In this document: positions 11,883 through 24,740 of the stretch, in pieces | Numbering within the stretch: the first letter of the stretch is position 1 | How the letters are laid out: each line of letters opens with the position of its first letter | Assembly: GCF_000972845.2 (NCBI RefSeq) | Contig: NC_040016.1 | Span: forward strand, 24,546,304-24,610,303 | Length of the DNA stretch: 64,000 bases | Direction: 5' to 3' | From: Larimichthys crocea | Lineage: Eukaryota; Chordata; Actinopteri; Sciaenidae | Notes under the pieces: generated by a model | The model's input: only the letters and a program-made list of their open reading frames with translations | What the model was told of the DNA's origin: nothing | Databases searched by the model: none | Program-made: the position numbers and the translations under genes

Positions 11883-12299
11883 GGCTACGTTTACACATAA
11901 CCGGGTATGTTGAGAAACGAATGTTTCCCTCCCTCCGTTTTCCAAAATAACATCGTGCACATAGCATCGTTTTCAAAAAAGTTTTCGTCTACATCAACCT
12001 GCATAAATACGCCATGGAGCGGCATCATAACCACGCCAAGCCTCTGGGCGGCTGCTTCCATGATCATCGTCATAGCAACAGGTAAACACTGGGCGCACTT
12101 TAGGCATCAGCTGCATTAAACTCTGTTTATCTCAATTTACATGCAAACGCAAAACCGTAGTTTTCCAGAATCTCCACTCTAGCCGGAGTTTTTAGAAAGA
12201 TTCGTTTTCAGAGGCGAATTCACCGTTTGCGTGTAAAAGATACAAACGAAGGGAAAAGTCTCCGTTTTGAAAAATACCTGTGTACGTGTAAACAGGGCC
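11883..12299. mobile_element. non-autonomous PIF/Harbinger-type MITE
   Basis: 417 bp bounded by terminal inverted repeats: left GGCTACGTTTACAC, right (reverse complement) GGCCCTGTTTACAC. Flanked on both sides by TTA (11,880-11,882 and 12,300-12,302), the 3-bp TWA target duplication of the PIF/Harbinger superfamily. No transposase. It interrupts another sequence that reads continuously when it is removed (...TGTATTTAGTCTGTGTTTC...). Confidence 0.85.
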
Positions 12300-12302
12300 T
12301 TA

Positions 12303-13560
12303 GTCTGTGTTTCTCCTCTCTGTGCCAGTTCGTTTTGTTCGTTTTTTGGATTTGTTTGCCTAATCGGATTTGATTACCATGTACCAAACCTTCCATCTGA
12401 CCAGTAAACGGATTGCGTTTCAACCCTGAACTGTTTTCGAGTCGTGCTTCTGAGTCCTACCTTTTGTGAAGTACCAGTCATAACAGTTTGTGTTTGAATA
12501 GGTGCCAGTCTATCTCAACACTGTGGTGTCCAGGGTCACAGAGACCTGTTGCTGCCTTCATAGACATAATAGATAGCTTGTTGTTGACGGTCCAATCTGC
12601 GTAAACAGACATCTGTGTCTCCAGACTAGAACATGCTGACAATAACACCTCCATGGGTAAAGACATTCTCTGTGACTAATTCTGGGCGTGTAGTATTTGT
12701 GGTGTTATCTTGGGGTTTAAAGTCGATCCACCAGGATGAGTTGGGCAGAATGTGAGACCGACTCAGGCACTTCTGATGAACTTTGAGAGTGTCTCTAATT
12801 CTCCTTGGCCAAGCTTCAATAAATAATACAGCATAAGACATCAGAGGCTCCTGAACACTTTCTGAACTCCTGACCTTTGACCTGACTTCAGCAGTTTCTC
12901 CACAACAGGAAGAAGCGGTCACGTGAATTCATGCAAACAGCCCCAGCTGGAGTTCAAACCAGCAACTTTTTTTTTTGCACAAAGCTGTTGTGCATTGTGT
13001 GATTCTGTGGTTGAAATGTAAATGTAGACGTGTAACAAAAATCAGCCTTCCTTGTTATTCCAGGTCCGTTTGTGTTGGCCGAACAACAAAAGGTTTTTGT
13101 GTAAATCGCGTTCACCGCTCCCTTCTCGCTCTCTTTACCGATTTGTTTTGGCTCCACACCCAGAAGTTTGTGAGTTTCAATCTGCTATTTCTTCCTTACT
13201 CTCTGTGCAAAGACATTTATCACACAGTTATGAAATATCTTGCATTATTTCAAGTTTATGAACCTGTCCAACTACATATAAGAGCACTGCTCTAACGTGT
13301 GGAAACAAATCAACAATAAAATCATTAAATAACAGACAATAAAAACAATAAAAAAGTCTGCAGCCAAAATAATCTGAGCACAAAAGATGTTGGCATAATG
13401 CACAAAAGGGTTAAGGTGAGGCTTCAACATTTATTTATTTATTATATTTCTATCATCAGATTACTTGGTTAAGACCTCCCTCTGCAGACAAACTGAAGAA
13501 CGGGTCACAGAAAGAAATATTTAAAGGGGCCGTGTTGTTGCTGCTGGTTGAACACTTTCA
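12303..13560. other. no gene recognised
   Basis: Short overlapping ORFs on both strands without a recognisable family. Repeat-like phrases flank the MITE. Confidence 0.45.
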
Positions 13561-13629
13561 CACTCGTGTTGTTGCTGCAGTCTGCATGCTTCTCATATAT
13601 ATTCTGTACTGTCCACATTTACAGGATTA

Positions 13630-13825
13630 TAAATGCAGACACAGGTATGCACACAAAAGAAAACTTTAATAACAAAACGAATGAGGGACGAACACAAAGA
13701 GACACAGGAGCAGGTAGAAAAACCAAGGAACACAAAAAACTGACTGAGCAAACGGCTCAAAAACCAAAACCCAGAAGAGAGGCAGCAACACAGGCAAGCT
13801 TCTCACACACACACACACAGTACAG

Positions 13826-13860
<35 letters not shown>

Positions 13861-14085
13861 GAAGACAAAGAGGACACACACACTCAGAAACAAGACATAA
13901 TGGACAGACAAGGAAACACAGGAACTAAACAGACATGCAGGACAGCAGGTGAAACTAATCAGGGACAGGTGCAGAATCAAAAACAGACAGGAAGTAGAAT
14001 AAGACAAGACACAGACAGGGCAGAACTACAAAATAAAACAGGAAACACAGACACAAACTCAAAACTGTTACATGGAGTCCAGCTT
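13630..14085. repeat. repeat-like A/C-rich block with embedded (CA)n
   Basis: Contains phrases such as CAGCAGGTGAAACTAATCAG, GGGACAGGTG and AAAACTGTTACA, common at the ends of fish interspersed elements, plus a (CA)n tract at about 13,805-13,858. The element class is not determined. Confidence 0.45.
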
Positions 14086-14339
14086 CTGTCTACGAAGAAC
14101 AACAGGAGTTCAAACTGTTCGTAAAAATTCTATAATCCCAAATTATTTAAAGAGCATATCAGATCCAAATATGAAGAACATTTAATTTATGATCCACAAA
14201 CAAATGAACAGCTTTGAACTGTAAAGAGTAATGTTAGTGTGAGGACAGCAGAGGGCGCCACAGCACTGAGAATAAAGATCTGGGGTCCAGGCTCACCTTT
14301 GACAGGTGACAGGAGGTTCTATGTCAAATAACACAACAT

Positions 14340-14822
14340 GTCACGTCTCTTCAGCTATCGAGCTCGTCTCCTGTGGAACCAGCTCCCAGTTCAGACTGGA
14401 CCACGTTCCTCTTTGATAGAGATTATAGTTGGACTGGCCCAGGTGAGTCCTGACCATCACTTAGTCACGCAGCTATAGGACTAGACTTCCCATGATGCAC
14501 TGAGCTTCTTCTCTCCATCTGGACACGCTCACGTCTCATTAACGGAGTTTTACTGTTTTCTCATCTCAGGTTCTGATGGATCGGGTAGGCCTCGATTAGG
14601 GGTTGGTTGAGCCTGCTGCTGTGGACCTGATGACGTCCACCACAAATACTATTATTCTCATTCTCATTATTAGTCATACGTCCATTAAAATCTATAGTTT
14701 CATGGCAGACGTCCATCCATGACCCGGGTTCTAGTAAAGGAAGTTCAGATCTGGACCTGCTCGATATGGGAAGTATCTTGAGATAACTTCTGCTGTATCA
14801 ATAAAACTGGATTGAACTGAAG
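14340..14822 (+). mobile_element. LINE 3' end (Rex1/CR1/L2-like)
   Basis: SYRARLLWNQLPVQTG near the start matches the C-terminal LWNxLP motif of fish non-LTR reverse transcriptases. It is followed by a long 3' UTR ending in ATCAATAAAACTGGATTGAACTGA, the typical ATTGA-type tail. The coding part is truncated. Confidence 0.75.
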
Positions 14823-15251
14823 TTGTTTGTTTACACAAAAGGTGACAAAATAGTCCAACAGCAGATATAAAAAGAGAGAGAGAGAGAATTACCGGTTCTT
14901 TCTCAAAGTTACAGAAATAAAGACGGGTCGTCCGAAACTATTCAACCGTCCAACAAGCAGTTCTGATGAAGCTGTTTGAACATCAGCATCAGATTCAGGA
15001 CGAATTCAAATCACAAGACTGAAACCTGTGAAGGCCAAATGAAATGTGTTAAACTCACTTTTGTTTCTGTTTGAATGTGTCAGGTGACAAAGAGTTACAA
15101 TCAAACCCAGTCATCATCAAACAGGACAATATTTCCATTTATGTTCAGTTTGTGTTTCATGTGAGCTTAATTAGATTTGTGGTTGGTTGGCAGATTAAAG
15201 TCGTTCTGCTCGTGTGTGTGTTACATAACGTCCTCTGGTCCTGATCGTCAG

Positions 15252-15360
15252 TCGGGGACACTCGGCACATTGTCGGAGAGCCCGGTCTCCCAGAGCTTCT
15301 CCTCATATCTGCAGGCAGAGCAGCAGAGGGCCAAAGAAAACAAGCCGGAGCTCCAGAGAT
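15252..15360 (+). CDS. candidate internal exon, unknown gene
   Basis: Acceptor-like TCCTGATCGTCAG before 15,252 and AGAT|GTAAAC after. The open stretch SGTLGTLSESPVSQSFSSYL then QAEQQRAKENKPELQ has GC-rich third positions, unlike its AT-rich surroundings. No domain recognised. It could be an exon of a plus-strand gene whose other exons I could not find, or chance. Confidence 0.3.
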
Positions 15361-15499
15361 GTAAACGTGACTCTGTTACTGAGACAGACGCACTGCTCAC
15401 TGCTGCTTCCACACTTAAAGGAATTCACGAAACCTTCAGGATCCTCTTAGCAAACAAGAAGTTTATTTTATCCACAGCTCATAACTACATCTGATTTAT

Positions 15500-18189
15500 T
15501 GTCGAGCAGGCCTGACATTTTTATGTAGGTGATTAATAAACTGTTTCTACAGAAAAGGAGAACATCAGCTGATTCTTAAGTTTGGCTATGAATCTTCATA
15601 AAAGTATTTTTACTTTGTCATCAACCAAAGCATCACTGAGGATGATTAAAACATATGGCTGGTTGATTTAATTAACTAATTAACACCCAAACAAAGTGAG
15701 TTCACTTCTCTCCAAGAACTCTCTTGCATGTCTTTGAAAGGTAGAAATTCACCAAGACATTTCATTCATGCTTCTGTTATTGCTTCATGTTATTAAGCTG
15801 TTAAGTCATCATGCTCATATTTATATATATATTTTAAATATCTATCGTGTGTCTCACACTGAGCCTTCTAGATTCAGATTGTCACTTTTGTGTGTATGCA
15901 GTAAATGTATTTGTTACGTGTGCTGTAAAAGTTGAACTTCTCTCTTCCTCCAGTTCGTTGTCACGTTGGATTCATGAAAGCTTTTCCAGCCTGCACCAAA
16001 ACAGTCGATCTGTGGACTGTGCAAACCAAAAGAACGAGCTGAAAGACACTAAAAAGCTCTGAAGCTTCGTCACTTCGAACAAATCACTTCACATTTCTTT
16101 ATTTCTCTACTTTCATGCCACTCTTTCTTTGTTTCTTCTGTCCAGCCTCTCATACACGCCTCTCTTCTTTCATTCCTTCGTACAAACAACAAAACTCAGC
16201 TCAGATCTCTCACCAGATGAATATGAGCTTTTCATTCACAGAAACACTAGCTGATTTAACAGCAGTGATGGTGGACAATGGACTCTGTTAATAAAAGAAA
16301 AACAGAACATCTGTTTTATATTCAGTCTAATACAACAGCCCTGCAGAGAGTCTTTGTAAAGTATTCAGGGAGGTACTGAGACTAAAAACCTCTGATGACA
16401 AGATGTTTAAAAAGACGTCAGACAGCTCAGACCGAGTTTTATGACCAGCTTACGCCAGACGATCACAATGATGAAACCTCAGGCCAAAATTTGGAATATC
16501 TGAAAGTGAATTTGTTTAAAGTTGTTTGTTTTAAGACCTGTGTGTGCATCTCTTCACCCTCTCCTTCCTGATGTCTGAAAGGTCTCATCTACTGCAGAGT
16601 CTGCAGACATCGACCCTCCTGAATCTGACACACTGGACCTTTGAGCAAAACAAATATTTGTATTTCTGTGATTCTAACCTTCAAGTTATTTCTCAGCAGA
16701 GTTTAAATGATGTTTCCTTTGTGGACGGATCAGTCCGTCTCCACGTCTGTCACCGTGCTCTCATTAGATAAAATGTCACCTGTCTCCGTCCCTCATGATC
16801 CCTGAGTCGGCACAGATGAAGGTGTCACTTCTTACTCCCGTATTATGTTTTAGCTTTACAGAGCGACACAGAGTTTGACTTAAAAACATCCCAATGATGA
16901 TTTAATTCAGACAGAGCTCATGTACATATACAGCAAACATGGAGCCTGTTACAGACGTTCAGTGCAGTCATGAGCAAAAGCTCAGAGCTCAGAGAAACTG
17001 TTGAACTGAAGATCAGGCTGTGACACATTTACCTGAAGTAAATTCAGTTTTCTGTCACTCTGGTCTGCTTTAACCCCTGAAGAGTTCAACTACAAAAACA
17101 TATTACATGCTGTGTAATAAAGAGACACAGCACAGCGCTCGATAAACAGAGTAACGTTCAGGCCACATTAATATTAATATTATCACTATTCCAAACATGC
17201 TGACTTGTTTATTGTCTGATCAGATGATTACGACATTTCTCAAAACTTGTAAAATATCACAGAAGTTTGCCCAAAAGCCGGACGTCTGACTTTTTCCACC
17301 AGCACATAAACGCAACATAAATGACTTTTAAGTCTTAAAATGAATGAACAGGTGTCAGGTGACTCATGCACACAGATTTGTTGACAGTGATGATTCACAG
17401 TTAGTGTTGAGATGTCTGATTTGTCCATGTCGGATTCGTGACTCGTGCTGAGAAACAGGAACAGATGAAAGTTCTGCAGAGTCAACCTTTGACCTGTGAA
17501 TCATGCAGGATTAAGAACGCTCGTGCTCGTGCTCGTGCTCATATCCTAAACTGACCTGCTGTCTTTGAACTTCTTCTTTTTATTATTTTTAATTGAGACA
17601 TTCTCTGCTGGGCGGCTCGCTGTGGCGTGAGCAGGAATATAAATCAACCCTTTGACCGCTGCTGTGGAAAAAAGCCACGCTGACCCGAGCACAGCGGGAG
17701 GCCGCGGCGGAGACGGTGAGGTCATTACAAGAACAAACACAGGCCGATTATACGTGACAGTGTAATGAGATAATGTGATGTAGAAATAACATCGCAGCAG
17801 GCTGCAGAACTCTGACTCGCTTTTCAAAACCAGGACACAAAAAATCTGAAATATAAAGAGCAGCTTGTCCGGTGTAATGTGTTTCCTACGACACGTGTTA
17901 GTTAGAAGACTGTCTACTCAAAGTTAAAGGGTTAGTCCACTCAAACTTCAAACACATATTCTCCCACATAACCCTCGTGGTGTGTAATCTGCTGAGATAT
18001 CAGTCACTGAGATTTTCATCCTAATCTCTGCTGCCGTGTCAGCGTCTGTCTGCACGTAAACGAGTCGAGCAGCTGATCATCTCAAACACGCCTGATCCGT
18101 CGACCCTTTCGCTCGGTCACGTAAGTTTACTTGGCCCTTTAGTGCGGTCAGACAGAGAAGATCAGGGTGATCATGTGAGCTGAATAAAG

Positions 18190-18225
<36 letters not shown>

Positions 18226-18860
18226 TGTAGAGTCATAGGTGGATTCACACTTGGTTTCCTTTGAGGAGAACTCATGTGATCCTCCTCATAAACAGTTCAC
18301 ACCTCTCTTGGTGAGAACACAAAGCTGCGGCGCTGATGATTTAAAGCCTCGTTCACTGCGAACACATCGGGGAGTTTCCTGGACAGTTACAGTTACAGGA
18401 AGTTGTAATAACTTTGTCTGTACCACAAACACAAATCTGTCATTTACATTCCTGCACAGAGAAACTGTTTCAAAGGCAGGCTGGAAGTTTTTTATCGCTG
18501 CAGAATGAAAGCACGTTAAACTTTTAGTGCTCGCTTGTTTTACATGCAGTGAGTGCTGCTTCATGAAAATACATGAAATACTTCTATTCAGAGGTAGAAT
18601 GTAGCCACAAGCAAGTACAAGTACATTTACTTAAGTACTGTACAAACCGAAGTACTGATGTTGGCCTTCTTCTTTTAGACACAGGTGATATTATGTTGTG
18701 TTATTTTCTGTTTTTTAATAAAGTTTTCAGTTTTCAGACAAAGTTTGGTCACATCACAGTTTGGTTAGATTTAGGCAACAAAACTAGATCAGTTCAAGAA
18801 GTGAACCTTCTTGTATTAGTCTGGGAAACTGGACTCTCACCTCTCACCACAAGAAGCTTC
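15500..18860. other. no gene recognised
   Basis: AT-rich non-coding sequence. Holds a (GTGCTC)n hexamer run at about 17,518-17,540 and a (GT)n tract at about 18,190-18,222. Confidence 0.5.
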
Positions 18861-18861
18861 T

Positions 18862-19003
18862 TCAGTCCTGACTGACTGCTGAGGAGTCTGAGTGTTGATC
18901 CCAGGCAGGATCGTACACCAGCCCGTTGTTCCACTTGGTCTTCCCGGATCTCCAAACGAGTCCACGTCGATCCGACACATTTACAGGATCCCAGATCAGT
19001 TTC
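18862..19003 (-). CDS. candidate terminal exon, unknown gene
   Basis: A good 3' splice acceptor (CCTGTTTCTGTTGTAG) is followed by an open frame of 46 whole codons to TGA: KLIWDPVNVSDRRGLVWRSG, then KTKWNNGLVYDPAWDQ and an acidic/serine tail. Codon use looks coding-like. I do not recognise the protein. Upstream exons should lie above 19,004 on the minus strand, but none was convincing. Confidence 0.35.
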
Positions 19004-19019
19004 CTACAACAGAAACAGG

Positions 19020-19845
19020 AGGGTGAGACGAGGGGGTTGCAATGAGCAACTACGCTGCTAAATCCTAAAAACGGTTCCTTCAATGCATCAATAGTTATAA
19101 TCCAGTGATATAACATCTATAATTCTGATCTCAGTCATTGTACAGAGTATTTCTACTCTGTAGTATTGCTCCTTGATATTTGCTGACACCATCACATTCA
19201 GTCTCCTAATATCAATAACCACTTGCATGAATCAGTGAAGCGATCTCACGCGTATCAGTGTTTTATTCTGTGTCTAATGTCGTGGACTAGTTTAAATATT
19301 TGAAGCCAAACACAGTCTGGTTTCGCCCGGACCCGACAGCCGCACAGACCACCTCAAGCTCTCGATCAGAGCCCGGACGAAGCGTAAAAGGACTCTTTCA
19401 GAACTTTGACTTTAATGACTCGCACTCAGTCTTATTTACTCAGTACTTCGACAGCCTCAGACATTTAATCATCAGCGTAATCCACACCGGAGAGACCTTT
19501 GCATGATGTAAAACTCTTTCACAGCGAACGTGAATAAGTGTTCATGTGAGTCATGATGTGGTTCCATGAGACCGTCTTTGGACTGAGGCTGCTCACGTTA
19601 GCAGGTCCAGTGTGTGTGGAATATAATGATCATAACTCTGTTTGTATTAGTGGATTATCAGCTGAAAATAAGAGACTTTAAATCAACAGACCCTGCTGGT
19701 CCTATCGCACCGTGTCCGACATGTTTCTGTAGCCCAGAACAAACTAAACCCTGACATGGGAGGCACTTGGACTGGTGGGATGGATGGAGGGGGTTGCAAT
19801 CCACAACTGCACCGCCGGATACTCATTAGATCCAACGCAGTGAGA
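19020..19845. repeat. pair of dispersed-repeat copies sharing GGAGGGGGTTGCAAT
   Basis: GAGGGGGTTGCAATGAGCAAC (19,030) and GGAGGGGGTTGCAATCCACAAC (19,787) both run on into CCGC/CTGC and a stretch ending TCCTA or TCCAA. A common fish repeat of unassigned type. Confidence 0.5.
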
Positions 19846-20649
19846 CGAATAATGTGAAATGACTGATATTATTCAGCTACTGTGTTGAAGTCTGTCGTTG
19901 GTTGATCTTGAGACAAATGAAGCCAAAACATCCCAGATGTGACCGGGACCTCGATGCAGCGGCTCCGGCCTTGATCACGACTGAGGAGACGGCTGACCCA
20001 GTGACGAGCAGGGCTCAGCTGTCAATCATTAGGCCAGGTGTCTCTTTTTTAGCATCAAATAACTAATTAAAAAGACAGAAACCATCTTTGGGGAGAGATC
20101 TACGATGTGTACTGCAGTCAGCCACCAGGGGGCGGTCGAGATGTTTGGGCAGCAGCTTTACGTGCATCACAACTTTCACTGTTCTGGTCCAATCCGTCCG
20201 CTTTCATTGTCTTCAGCTGCAGCAGTCCAATCTGACCGTGACCTGCAGACACACCGACGGGACCAGGTCGTGAAGGTGCAGAGCCTGATGTTTCCCTCAG
20301 GAGTTGGTGGAGACCAAAAAGAGAGCAAAAAGAGAGCGAATGTTGGACTCAAAGATAAATGCTGAAACATTCATGTTGCGTTGATCGTTTTACTTTTAAA
20401 TCAGTTGAGTTTCCTGCAGCGTTCGATATAAACCCAGAGACAGTGCACACACTGAGTCCGGCTCCACAGTCAGAAGCTGCCATGAGGTCGTACCCTCCAC
20501 ACAGGCACCTCCTGGCAGGCCTCCTCCCTCCTCTGAGCCCTGTGCTGGCCTCAGCCCTCCCTCTCTGCTCCTCTCCTCCTCAGCCGAGCCCACCCTGCTT
20601 TTTAACTCCTCCTCTCTTGTCCAACACCAGTCAGCCCTCACCTCACCAC

Positions 20650-20915
20650 GGTGTACGACTCCTTCTTCATCATGAACCATCAACCACACTGAGAGCTCAC
20701 TGTGTCGATCCTTCGATCCATGCTGACTTTTTAGATCATCTGGACTCAACCTTCACCCTGTGAAGTTTGAGAAGTTCAAGTCTCACCATGAGGAGAACGA
20801 AGAGACTCACATCCTTATTGTGGAGAGCGTTCTGCTTTACATCTACAGACCTTTGCACCAGCGGTCCTTGATTTCCATCCCATGTGAAGAATGGTGCACG
20901 TCTGCCCGTGTTTCT
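20650..20915 (+). pseudogene. nicotinamide riboside kinase-like retrocopy (decayed)
   Basis: One frame from about 20,760 reads VKFEKFKSHHEENEETHILI, then VESVLLYIYRPL and HQRSLISIPCEE. This parallels the mid-part of NMRK1/NMRK2: the ILIVEGFLLYNYRPL block and the following SxRYFLTIPYEEC lid start. No introns, and upstream fragments are frameshifted (VYDSFFIMNHQP resembles the DDFFKP region). The kinase P-loop and C-terminus are not found. Probably a processed pseudogene. Confidence 0.5.
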
Positions 20916-21426
20916 GAAACATGAGAACTTGTGTCTGGTGTCGACTATAAAACAAAAGTGTGAAGTGTGCTGATGGAGACAAGGATGGTGAACTAGGAGA
21001 AACTAAAAATCTGAATCTAGTTTGTCCGTGACTCAGAGGAAGAGGATCGTAGACATAAAAGTCTCATTCTAACAAAACATAATTATTATTTTCAGGTGAT
21101 TTAACAATACTGATTCATTTAGAGGAAGTTGTATTTCATTTATCCTCCAACAAAAATCAGTTGTGCAGGACACTCTCCGTGAACGTTTAACTGAAATCAC
21201 ATCTTTCTTTAACCGGAGTCTGGAGGCTGACTCTGTTACACCCAGTGTGTTAAATGTGTGAAACACTGTGATTCTGTTTGTGAACATGAAAACGTCACAA
21301 ACATTGAAACATATTTAATGTTAAATCATCACGATGAATTCATTCTTTAGTGCATGATGTGAACTGAACAGACAGAAAGAAAGAGTGTGAGAAGAAGAAG
21401 TGACATGTTTGATTGTTCACGTGTGA

Positions 21427-21546
21427 CTGTGTGTGTGTGTGTGTGTGTGTATGTGTGTGTGTCACTGACCTTCCTGGGCTGTATTCCTGTGGGTAAATAC
21501 TTCCTGCCAGGAAACAGTTGGTGGAGACGGTTTGCACACACACACA

Positions 21547-21584
<38 letters not shown>

Positions 21585-21600
21585 CACACACACACACAGT
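21427..21600. repeat. paired (GT)n and (CA)n microsatellites
   Basis: (GT)n at 21,429-21,463 and (CA)n at 21,535-21,599 are about 70 bp apart in opposite orientation, so they can pair as a hairpin. Confidence 0.95.
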
Positions 21601-22124
21601 TAGAGCTATACTCACTATGTGCTCCACCTTCGACATGAATCCTCTCATCTCTAATCTTCACGTCACACAGTACTCTCACTCAGCCAACAGTTTTATATAT
21701 TAATGTTTGTGAGGACCATGAGCTCACATCAGGATTAAGGTGACAGATCCTGATGCACAGTCGATCCTGACAGTTTGTTCTATCTGCTGATCACCCTCTC
21801 ACATTTTAAAGCTGCCATGGAGAGCACAGCTCGGTGTGTGAAGGTGAAATCGTGTTGAACAACAGAACGTCTGTGTTAAAATGACGTGGACGGTACCGCG
21901 ACAGACAGAGACGCAAACACAGGATGAGACTAAGTTACCGTTCAATCACAGGTGGATCAACACGGAGCCCGAACATCATCGTCTTCATGGAGGCTGCTCC
22001 GCCTCAACTCTCTGTGATTTACAGAGTTTATGATGGACAGTGAAGTAAACTGCTGACAGCTGTAGCTGCTGTTAGCTCATCACCGCGGGAGTGTTAGAGT
22101 TTATACCACAGGTGTTTTAGATCA

Positions 22125-22167
22125 CTGCGAAGAAGAAGAAGAAGAAGAAGAAGAAGAAGAAGAAGAG
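22125..22167 (+). repeat. (GAA)n microsatellite
   Basis: About 13 uninterrupted GAA units. Confidence 0.95.
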
Positions 22168-22184
22168 GTTTACAGGCTCAGAGC

Positions 22185-22330
22185 ACGGTCATAGCAGACG
22201 GGAAGCGGCAATGTAACCGAGCTCAGCTGCAACTACAGACAAAATGGCAGAGGAGAAGAGAGTGAAGAGGACGCTGACGGAGGAAGCTAAGAAGAGAAAA
22301 GGAGAGAGACTGAAACTGTTTAACATCCGC
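22185..22330 (+). repeat. dispersed repeat copy A (MAEEKRVKRT family)
   Basis: Shares GAGAAGAGAGTGAAGAGGAC followed by GCTGACGGAGGAAGCTAAGA with copies at 27,290-27,475 (plus) and 50,670-50,870 (minus). The short frame MAEEKRVKRTLTEEAKKRK is open in this copy. Confidence 0.85.
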
Positions 22331-22377
22331 TCTGACCGACCTGAACACTAACTCAACAGCTGGATACACTGTGATCG

Positions 22378-22380
<3 letters not shown>

Positions 22381-22416
<36 letters not shown>
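22381..22416. repeat. (GT)n microsatellite
   Basis: About 17 GT units. Confidence 0.95.
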
Positions 22417-22419
22417 CAT

Positions 22420-24431
22420 TCAGTTCACAGGTTGGCAGGAGGATGTGAAGGTCAGCGAGCTCCACTGCAGGTCAACAGTCATTAAAACACACGTTACACC
22501 ACACAGGCCTGTTAAACACACACACACACAGTTACGTGTCCTCGCACAGCGGTGTGTGTATTAGAAATGTTTATATATTATTATTATTTAACGAACATCG
22601 TCAGCGTCTGGTTCTGTGTCTTCACGGTTAAAATAAATGATTGTATTAAATCTGGATCATTAAACCAAACTTGAAATATTCTTTAACTCACATTACATGT
22701 GACATTATATTATTTTTAAATACCCACCAGTGTGTTCACACCTTTAATACTTGAAATATTCAATGTTTTCCAGGAATCCTTCCCTGTTTAAAGGAATGTA
22801 ATGTAACAATCAGAGTCAGGGTGACATGACAGATTAAACTCTGCGTTCTCCATGCAGCTTCATTTGACTGACTTTGTTTTCACTTGAATAAGGAGACCGC
22901 ATAGTTCAGATGTTTCCTTCTTGTTTGTCTTCGTGGTCAGGAGTCTGCACGTGGTCTTTTATTCTGACTTCCTGCCAGCTCGCTCGGCCTGCTGCTTGAA
23001 GTCTCTGCTCGAGCAGAGCTCACACTGGGAAGCTTCTGAAATATACTGTGGCACTTAAGGTGGAATCACGAATTACTGTCGAGGATCAGCTCCAGCAGGA
23101 ATGCACAGCAGCTGTGCACGGTCGGAGTCGAGCAGAATCCATCGAGCTCTTCAACGTCCTCTTTTCCACCGTGCACGGCTCTGTGACGCTGCAGTCACGA
23201 TGTTTTCATCCGTTCTCGACGTGGCTTCGTATCCCACCACGCTGGTTTATGCCTCTACCACGAGTAAGCAGCTACGCAGTTTGTCTGCACAGGGAGTTTT
23301 ATTTTGAAGCTTGGTTAAGCTCCATCTCTGTGACGCTTGATGTGGCATCAGGGATTTCATTCAAACATGCAGCAGCACTTCTCAGGGTCACTTCTTTCTG
23401 CATTGCTCCTGCAGTTTTGAATCTTCCTGCATAATTTCTTTCATGAAAATGTGCGTGCCTTTCCACACAGTGTATGTAAGCAAACTACATATTGCACTTT
23501 GAACTTCCAGGAGACACGAGAATCATCCAGCTGCCCCGGTGACGGCGTTTAAATCTCCACAGTTTTGATGCCACTGACACTTTTTTTTCTCTATTAATCT
23601 GGGGTCAATTACCATCACCATAGCAACTCATCCCATTGCAGGTGGAAGCTAATTGAGATGAGCTAATTAGTCAGCAGTGCAGTTCAGCGTCAGCGTTCTA
23701 ACATGCATTGTGTTTTCACGTGTCAGCGAGCACCTACATTCATATTAATGCCATAACAATCCGTTTCTCTCAAACATCTGCGCGCCAGATGGAAAACTGA
23801 ACTGAAACTTTTCAACAGGCGAGGCCGTGTGCGGAGGATTTACACCGTCAGCCATCATTAATCCGTTAACCTGTGAAAGAAGAAGAACTCAAACACAGAA
23901 GAAAGTTTGTCTGGAGGCTCCTGTGACTTTTCTTTAAACCTCCACAGCTGACTGAAGGAAACCAAAAACATTACAACACGTCTCATCATCAGCCAACCTG
24001 TCCACCAACTTGTTCACTTGGGTAAAACACCTTGGCGGTATTTCCACATCAGGATGCAGGCCGTTTCAGACTTGTTTGACTGTTTGATGATGACGGATGA
24101 TATTCGCTGTTAGCTCGTAAAACACCTTTCACACCACGATACGACGTGTTTCATGTCTGCGGAGGCTCGTAAATTCTTTCTGTTCGCGATCTTGCTCTAC
24201 ATATGACCCTGGGTATCTGGGGTAACTTCCTCTGATGTGCACGCTCAAACACACACACATGCACACACACATGCACGCACACACACACAAATACAAAACA
24301 ATGTCCTTGATCGCCGGGGCAACATGTGAAAACACACACAGATGAGATGCCATCCTCTGATGCAGCCTATCAAACACACACAGACCACAACTTTGAAAAT
24401 CAAATTAACTGTTTCATTATATAACCAAGAC

Positions 24432-24477
<46 letters not shown>

Positions 24478-24740
24478 TATTTCCCCATGTGGCGGTGAAC
24501 AGGAGGAATGCACATCTGTATTTGTTCTTGTCAGGACTGGACTGAAGGATTGTTTGAGTGTTGGATGTACAGACCCAGGTGGTCACAAACTGTCTGGAAG
24601 ACAGATCCAGTTCACGTGAGACTTGTCCGCCCAGTCCCCTGGTTACCGTTTCTACGTCCCCCAAAGAAACATCAGGAGCACAAAGATGATTCACGCACTA
24701 CGTGGCTCTGTTACGGTCCGGTGACATGCTGTTTGAAATA
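22420..24740. other. no gene recognised
   Basis: Non-coding; ORFs here are short and unsupported. Contains CA-rich tracts at about 24,248-24,292 and 24,433-24,475. Confidence 0.5.

Noticed and set aside
20359..20763. 134-codon Pro/Leu/Ser-rich ORF
   Set aside because: Composition reflects a C-rich tract; its end overlaps the NMRK-like relic in a different frame.
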